Below, one piece after another: positions 57,853 through 64,000 of a DNA stretch of 64,000 nt. Position numbers and translations under genes: made by a program. A model generated the notes under the pieces. The model saw nothing but the letters and a program-made list of their open reading frames with translations, was not told where the DNA came from and did no database searches. Source of the DNA: Apodemus sylvaticus (taxonomy: Eukaryota > Chordata > Mammalia > Rodentia > Muridae); contig NC_067477.1 of NCBI RefSeq assembly GCF_947179515.1, positions 120,174,562 to 120,238,561 on the forward strand, read 5' to 3'. Within the stretch, counting starts at the first letter, position 1, and each line of letters opens with the position of its first letter.

Positions 57853-58098
57853 AGGGATCCCTTCTTTGAATTGTCTGATAAGCAAGAATGGGAACATAAG
57901 TCTTTTTGTTTTGTTTTGTCTGTATCTATTCATCCCTACCATATAGGCTGATTACAAATTTAAATAGAGTTAATGAAAGAATCCCTGACAATTTACCAGT
58001 GGCTGTACCACTGAGGAAACTGTTTCTTCTCTAGCAACCATTAACTGCCTATAGCTTCTCAGGAGGCACTGGGACCTTATGAGTTAACAACCACAACA

Positions 58099-58134
58099 AC
58101 GCGCGCGTGCGCGCACACACACACACACACACAC
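58099..58134. repeat. Alternating (CG)n(CA)n tract
   Basis: Unbroken alternation of purine and pyrimidine: ACGCGCGCGTGCGCGCACAC and on through CA units. A classical Z-DNA-prone sequence. Confidence 0.95.
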
Positions 58135-58249
58135 AGACACAATGTTCCAATATGTATTTACAACATTCTGGAAAAGGCAACACCATAGACACTAAAGAAG
58201 ATCAGCAGAACCAGAGGTTGAAGGATGAATGTAGTAGGAGGGAATATTT

Positions 58250-58453
58250 AAGGCAGAGAAAGCCGGGTGGTGGTGGCACACACCTGTATGTAATCCCAGT
58301 ACTCTGGGAGGCAGAGGCAGGCAGATTTCTAAGTTCGAGGCCAGCCCGGTCTACAGAGTGAGTTCCAGGACAGCCGGAGCTACACAGAAACCCTGTCTCG
58401 GAAAAAAAAACAACAAATCCCCCCAAAAATAACAACAACAACAAGGCAGAGAA
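58250..58453 (+). mobile_element. B1 SINE with target-site duplication
   Basis: B1 from 58262 with an extra TATG in CACACCTGTATGTAATCCC. Flanked by AAGGCAGAGAA at 58250-58260 and 58443-58453. Confidence 0.93.
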
Positions 58454-58719
58454 GAACTGTTTTGTTTTGTTTTTGTTTTTTGTTTGTTTGTTTGTTTTTT
58501 TAGACAAGGTCTCACGCTGTGGCTAACCATGTCCTGTATTTCATTATTGAAAGGTTTAGGTTTGAGGTCAAGGAGAACACTGAAGGGCCTGGCATGGTTG
58601 TGCATTCCTTTGATCCTGCACTTGGAAAGCAGAGGCAGAGGATTTCAAAATAAATGAAGGGGAACACTGAGACCAGTGGCTGTTTGGGTCAAAGATTTAT
58701 TAATCTTTAACTATTAACA

Positions 58720-58902
58720 CTCTAGATTGGGGGCTGGAGAGATGGCTCAGTGGGTAAGAGCACTGACTGCTCTTCCGAAGGTCATGACTTCAAGAGATCT
58801 GATGCCCTCTTCTGGTGTCTGAAGACAGTTACAGTGTATTCACATATAATAAATAAATCTTTAAAAGAAAATTACAAAAAAAAAAAAAAACCCTCTAGAT
58901 TG
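58720..58902 (+). mobile_element. B2 SINE with target-site duplication
   Basis: B2 missing about 40 internal bases after GACTTCAAG. CTCTAGATTG at 58720-58729 and 58893-58902. Confidence 0.93.
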
Positions 58903-59340
58903 ACTGAAAGACAGCTGTGACAGCTGTGGAGGCCTTAAGGAGAGTGTAGGCCCATGTGGCACAGAAAGGTCCCTTCTTAATACATTTCAGAGGAAGGAGC
59001 TGGCTCTATACCATGTTACCGATGGGCATTCCATAGTAAATAATTGTAGTCAGGCTGGTTCCTGGTTGAGGGAGGGAGTGTGGTAGTCTGGGACCTCTGT
59101 GCAGAATCTGAATCTGGAAAGACAAGTTTACAAAAGAACTTTGCAAAACAACATGGTCTTAGCTAACAATTCTCTAGCCTCAACCTCATGGCAATCCTCC
59201 TGTCTCAGCTTCCTGAGTGTAGTGAGTACAGGGGTCATTGCCAAACAGTTTGCATTATTATTATTTTAATTAATTTAATTAATTAAATTTAATTTAATAT
59301 TAAATTGAAATTTTTTGTGCTTTTTCTGAGAATTTTGTAC
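58903..59340. other. No gene seen
   Basis: Partly resembles 17545-17650 (AGGAGAGTGTAGGCCCATGTGGCA), so probably an old shared repeat. A TTAA-rich patch lies at 59266-59300. Confidence 0.35.
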
Positions 59341-59341
59341 A

Positions 59342-59554
59342 TGATTATTACATTTATTTTATTTTTATTTTATTTTATTTTTTTTGGATTTTTGTTTTTT
59401 TTCAAGACAGGGTTTCTCTGTATAGCCCTGGCTGTCCTGGAACTCACTCTGTAGACCAGGCTGGCCTCAAACTCAGAAATCCGCCTGCCTCTGCCTCCCA
59501 GAGTACTGGGATTAAAGGCGTGCGCCACCGCCGCCCAGCTGATTATTACATTTA
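59342..59554 (-). mobile_element. B1 SINE with target-site duplication
   Basis: Reverse B1 at 59357-59539. Flanked by a perfect 15-base TGATTATTACATTTA at 59342-59356 and 59540-59554. Confidence 0.96.
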
Positions 59555-59587
59555 AATCTTCTCTGAAGGATGTGATAGGGTATTCCT

Positions 59588-59708
59588 TCGAATCAAGCAC
59601 TGGGGAGGCAGAAATCAGCAGATGGATCTCTGAGTTGAAGGTCAGTCTGGTCTACAGAGTGAGATCCAGGATAGACCGGGCTACACAGAGAAACCCTGTC
59701 TTGAAACA
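59588..59708 (+). mobile_element. B1 SINE, 5'-truncated
   Basis: CAAGCACTGGGGAGGCAGAAATC to CCCTGTCTTGAAAC. Confidence 0.85.
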
Positions 59709-59709
59709 A

Positions 59710-60750
59710 TCCCACCACTCCACCAAAACCAATTTTCCACCTCTCTCCACTTCCTGTCAAGTTCATGACCTTTTACTGTATAATTGTTATTGCAACACAT
59801 ATCATATACATATGCATATACATATACAACATACAGAGCCCATTTAGTGTTCTTCTTGCATAAATGAGTTTATGGATGTATATTTGGAATGCGATAATTT
59901 ATTAATCAAGTGTCTTGTCTCTGAAAAAGTCCAATTCCCCCTCTTTTAGCAGCCTCTGGTTGCCTGTAGCAGTCCATCTACTAGTGGGGCCTTGTGGAAC
60001 TTCCCCAGTCTGAACTGGCATGTCATGTCTACTGATGTCATTCAAGAAGGTAAGGCCATTGTCTTTATAAGCAGGTGGTTAGAAACAGAGAATGATCTCA
60101 CTGTGGCACTCAGGGACACAAACAGAAGGAAGGTAGCTTGAAAGGCAATTCTTGTTACAAACAGCAGCAGCAGCAGCAACAACAACAACAACAGCAAGTG
60201 TACCAAAAACCAAACTGGGTGAGGTTAGTAAGCAGTGAGGACTGAGATGGCTTCTGTCTTTTATCCCTGCTGTAAGTGATGTCTGTATCTCAGACCACTG
60301 GTGGAAATTTGATGACTTCAGGTCTGATTCTATTGGCTAATCTGTACAATGGAGAGAAGGTTCAGGAAATATGAACAGTTGCTGGACTATCTTTGATAGG
60401 AAGAAAACATTTCTCCTTGGTCTTGGATACGCAACCATATTGTTGGAATTTCTTGATGCAGCATGTGTGGTGTCTGGGAAGACACTAGCGAGTGGACATC
60501 TTTGTCCTCTGGCTTTTGCACTGTTGCTTCCCTCTCTTCTACAAGGCTCCCCAAGCCTTGGAGATGTATCAGTTTGGTTTAGTATCCCATCCCACACCTA
60601 TGTTTTCTCTGTGAAGTCTTAAAAGAATTGGACCTTCCCTTTATGTTATAGAGACAACCAAGGGGAACAGCAATGGTCTATATTTATTTGGTAGTTTCTT
60701 GGCCTGGAACTCACCATTTAAACTAAACTGCCTGCCTCTACTTCCCAAGT
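59710..60750. other. No gene seen; (CAG/CAA)n at 60162-60197
   Basis: Mixed sequence with one short trinucleotide repeat. Open frames at 60337-60622 on both strands overlap each other and lack support. Confidence 0.35.
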
Positions 60751-60753
60751 GCG

Positions 60754-60755
<2 letters not shown>

Positions 60756-60825
<70 letters not shown>
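60756..60825. repeat. (TG)n(AG)n compound microsatellite
   Basis: About 19 TG units switch directly to about 16 AG units, at the end of a reverse B1 scrap. Confidence 0.95.
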
Positions 60826-61437
<612 letters not shown>

Positions 61438-61585
61438 ACAACTTGAAGGAATTGGTTCTGTTCTAACAATAAGGATTTTGGAACTGAACTCACATCTTTA
61501 GACTTGGTGGCAAACACTCTTACTTACTGAACCATCTTGCCAGCCCTAGATGGTTATTATCATCAACCATTTTTTCAACTTTTTA

Positions 61586-61782
61586 AAAGAGATTTATTTA
61601 AAAAAAGATTTATGCATTTATTATGCATGCAGTATTCTGCCTACATATATGACTGCAGGCCAGAAGAGGGCACCAGATCTCATTATAGGTGTTTATAAGC
61701 TACCATGTGGTTGTTTGGAATTGAACTCAGGACCTCTGGAAGAGCAGCCAGTGCTCTTAACCTCTGAGCCATTTCTCCAGAC
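61586..61782 (-). mobile_element. B2 SINE
   Basis: AAAAGATTTATGCATTTATT to GAGCCATTTCTCCAGACC. Confidence 0.9.
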
Positions 61783-61799
61783 CTCATCAACCATTGTTT

Positions 61800-61968
61800 G
61801 TTGCTGTTGTTGTTTTGTTTTTGTTTTTTTCTAGACAGGGTTTTTCTGTATATCCCTGGCTGTCCTGGAACTCACTCTGTAGACCAGGCTGGCCTCGAAC
61901 TCAGAAATCCGCCTGCCTCTGCCTCTCAAGTGCTGGAATTAAAGGTGTGTGCCACCACTGCCCTGCCC
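61800..61968 (-). mobile_element. B1 SINE
   Basis: GTTGTTTTG-type tail, CTAGACAGGGTTTTTCTGTA to CACCACTGCCCTGCCC. Confidence 0.93.
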
Positions 61969-62339
61969 ATTTTTTTTAATATCATGTTTTTGTATGAGCA
62001 TGACTCAATAGTTTATATATTTGTGTTCTGTTAGTTTTACTGTGGGAAATTATCAATGTGCCCAAATTCTAGCTCCCATTGTATGACCCCAGTTTACGTT
62101 CCAGAGTCCTTCTTATTAGTTATGAACGTCATAGTCTGCAGCTCTTGCTGTGCTCAGGATTAAACCTAGGGTCTTGTACATGTGCCTCGTGCATCCACAG
62201 GGCTTCGTTGTGTGTGTGCATTTGAAGGAGTGGAAGCTTAACTCTGTAAACTTCATAATCAGTGAGGCTCTTCTACATAAAAATCCTCTTTTAGATATAT
62301 GCATGGATGTAAACTTCATAACCAGTGTGACTCTTTTAA

Positions 62340-62562
62340 ATTAAAAAAATTCTTTTAGATATTTTATGTGTATGGGTGTTTTGCCTACATATTTTGTCTA
62401 TCTCATGTGTGTAGTTCCTGAAGGTGCCAGAAGAGGGCATCAGATTCCCTGGAACTGGAGTTGACACATGTTTGTGAGACAACCACATGGATGCTGGGAA
62501 TCAACCCTGCAACCTCTGTAAGGGGAGCCAGTGCTCTTAAACACTGACCAGCTCTCTAGCTT
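62340..62562 (-). mobile_element. B3 SINE
   Basis: CTTTTAGATATTTTATGTGT to GACCAGCTCTCTAGCTTC. Confidence 0.88.
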
Positions 62563-62576
62563 CACTTTTTAACTCT

Positions 62577-62750
62577 TGTGTGTGTGTGTGTGTGTGTGTG
62601 TGAAGGTGGCCAAGGTCAGAATGGGGCATTGGATCCTCTGGAGCTGGAGTTATAGACAGTTATTAGAAGCATGGCATAGGTGCTAAGAATCAAATTCTGG
62701 TCCAGTGGAAAAGCAACAGATGCTCTTAACCAGCAAGCTATGTCTTCTGT
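62577..62750 (-). mobile_element. B3 SINE part with (TG)n tail
   Basis: TG units at 62577-62602, then GGAGCTGGAGTTATAGACAG and GCTCTTAACCAGCAAGC. Confidence 0.75.
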
Positions 62751-63187
62751 CCCTAGTGCAGTGGTTCTCAACTTTTGGATCCTGACCTCTGCTGGGTCAA
62801 ATGACTCTTTCCCAGGCATTGCCTATCATTGTTAGAAACCATGAGTAATTGCATTATAATTCATAACTGGAGCAAAATTACAGTTATGAAGTAGCAATGA
62901 AATAATTTTATGGTTGAGGTTTACTGCAACACGAGGAGCTGCATTAAAGGGTTGCAGAGGGCTGGAGAGATGGCTCAGCGGTTAAGAGCACGGACTGCTT
63001 TTCTGAAGGTCCTGAGTTCAAATCCCAGCAACCACATGGTGGTTCACAACTATCTGTAATGGGATCTGACCTCTTCTGGAGTGTGTGAAGATAGCTACAG
63101 TGTACTCAGGTATAGTAAATAAAATAAATCTTTAAAAAAAAAAAGGGGGTCGCAGTACCAGGAAGGCTGTGAGCCACTGGGCTAGTG
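62751..63187 (+). mobile_element. Non-autonomous hAT DNA transposon split by a B2
   Basis: Inverted ends CAGTGGTTCTCAACTTTTGG (from 62759) and GGCTGTGAGCCACTG (to 63179). The interior has the known AAAATTACAGTTATGAAGTAGC phrase of rodent URR1-type hAT elements. The flanking 8-base sites CCCTAGTG (62751-62758) and GGCTAGTG (63180-63187) match at 6 of 8, as expected for an old hAT duplication. A B2 (62959-63144) interrupts the 3' part. Confidence 0.85.
62959..63144 (+). mobile_element. B2 SINE inside the hAT element
   Basis: GGGCTGGAGAGATGGCTCAGCGG to AATAAATCTTTAAAAAAA, near consensus. Confidence 0.95.
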
Positions 63188-63377
63188 TAGTGTGTCTTCC
63201 TTCACTCAGGCTTCCGCCATCTGTTAGTCAGCAACTAGTCTGCAGTTAGTCCGTCCCTCTCTGCCTGGTCCTCACTAGGGCTGCACGGAACAAAGAGGAA
63301 GAGTGAGAAACTGCTTCTCATTTCCTTCTCTCAAAACCATTCAGGTGATTTTTTTTCTTCAGTAAATTCTAGAACTT

Positions 63378-63585
63378 TAAGTACTATGTTTGAGGGGCTG
63401 GAGAGGTGGCTCAGTAGTTAAGAGCTCTGACTGCTCTTCCAGAGGACCTGAGTTCAATTCCCAGTAACCACATAGTGGCTCACAACCATCTGTAATGGAA
63501 TCCAATGCCCTCATCTGGTGTGTCTGAAGACCACAACGGTGTACTCACATACATAAATCTTTTTTTAAAAAAGTACTGTGTTTGA
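63378..63585 (+). mobile_element. B2 SINE with target-site duplication
   Basis: B2 at 63393-63571. AAGTACTATGTTTGA before and AAGTACTGTGTTTGA after, one mismatch. Confidence 0.92.
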
Positions 63586-63799
63586 AAATTGTGAGAGTCG
63601 CTGTCCTTTGCTTCTCCCTAATGTATGAGGAAAAGAACTCAGTATTTCCTTGGTAGGGATAGTTTCCTGTTTTTTTTTTTTGTTTTGTTTTGTTTTTTGT
63701 TTTTTTGGCACAGTGAGGGATGTCAGATCATTATTTTAGGGGCTTTGATGTGAACGGCTGTGGGGACAGGATAATGACACTTGTCAGCCTTATTGTTTA

Positions 63800-63945
63800 C
63801 ACAGTCTTGCTATCAATGAAAGCCCTGAGATTGTTTTTGTATAATCTTTTTATCAAGTAGAGGAAAATTTCTTCTATTTTTCGTCATTTTATTCCACAAA
63901 TAGGCGTTGGGTTTTGTCAAATGCTTTTTCTGCATCAGGCAGGCC
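63800..63945 (-). mobile_element. L1 ORF2 fragment, antisense
   Basis: Contains GTTGGGTTTTGTCAAATGC and TTTTTCTGCATCAGG, the complement of a well-known L1 ORF2 reverse-transcriptase stretch. It may continue past the right edge. Confidence 0.75.
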
Positions 63946-64000
63946 TATTTTTGAATGCTCGTTTGTTTGTCTTTGTCTTTAATTCCAGGAAATTCCTTCC

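Overview
This window is mammalian nuclear DNA, almost certainly from mouse (genus Mus). It is crowded with rodent-specific short interspersed elements (B1, B2, B3, B4 and ID), Lx-like LINE-1 pieces and long dinucleotide microsatellites. It holds one recognisable protein-coding gene, Yipf4, on the + strand. The gene has six coding exons between 23298 and 36017, and they join cleanly at GT-AG introns to give a 246-residue five-pass Golgi membrane protein. This is ordinary gene-poor mammalian sequence, with no bacterial-type operons, CRISPR arrays or phage.

Layout. At 1-642 there is a 126-bp (42-codon) tandem repeat. On the - strand it stays open to the window edge and is preceded by a good splice acceptor, so it may be an exon of an unrecognised minus-strand gene. 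From about 660 to 22,900 lies intergenic sequence filled with SINEs, old L1 pieces, a non-autonomous LTR-type element (11733-13803), an inverted (twin-primed) L1 (14790-16695) and microsatellites. A CpG-island promoter with three evenly spaced CCAAT boxes (about 22940-23560) starts Yipf4. The introns contain dense SINEs, a 570-bp almost pure pyrimidine tract in intron 2, and a U6-snRNA/L1 chimeric retrocopy with perfect target-site duplications in intron 4. The 3' UTR runs past 36017 with polyadenylation signals near 36240 and 36872.

From about 37,000 to 64,000 the sequence is again intergenic. It holds many B1/B2/B3 copies, LTR-like repeats, microsatellites and a hAT-type DNA transposon split by a B2 (62751-63187), and it ends in an antisense L1 ORF2 fragment. 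Apart from the Yipf4 exons, the open reading frames I examined come from SINEs, microsatellites or chance. SINE boundaries are estimated by eye, usually to within 5-15 bases; those with stated target-site duplications are exact.
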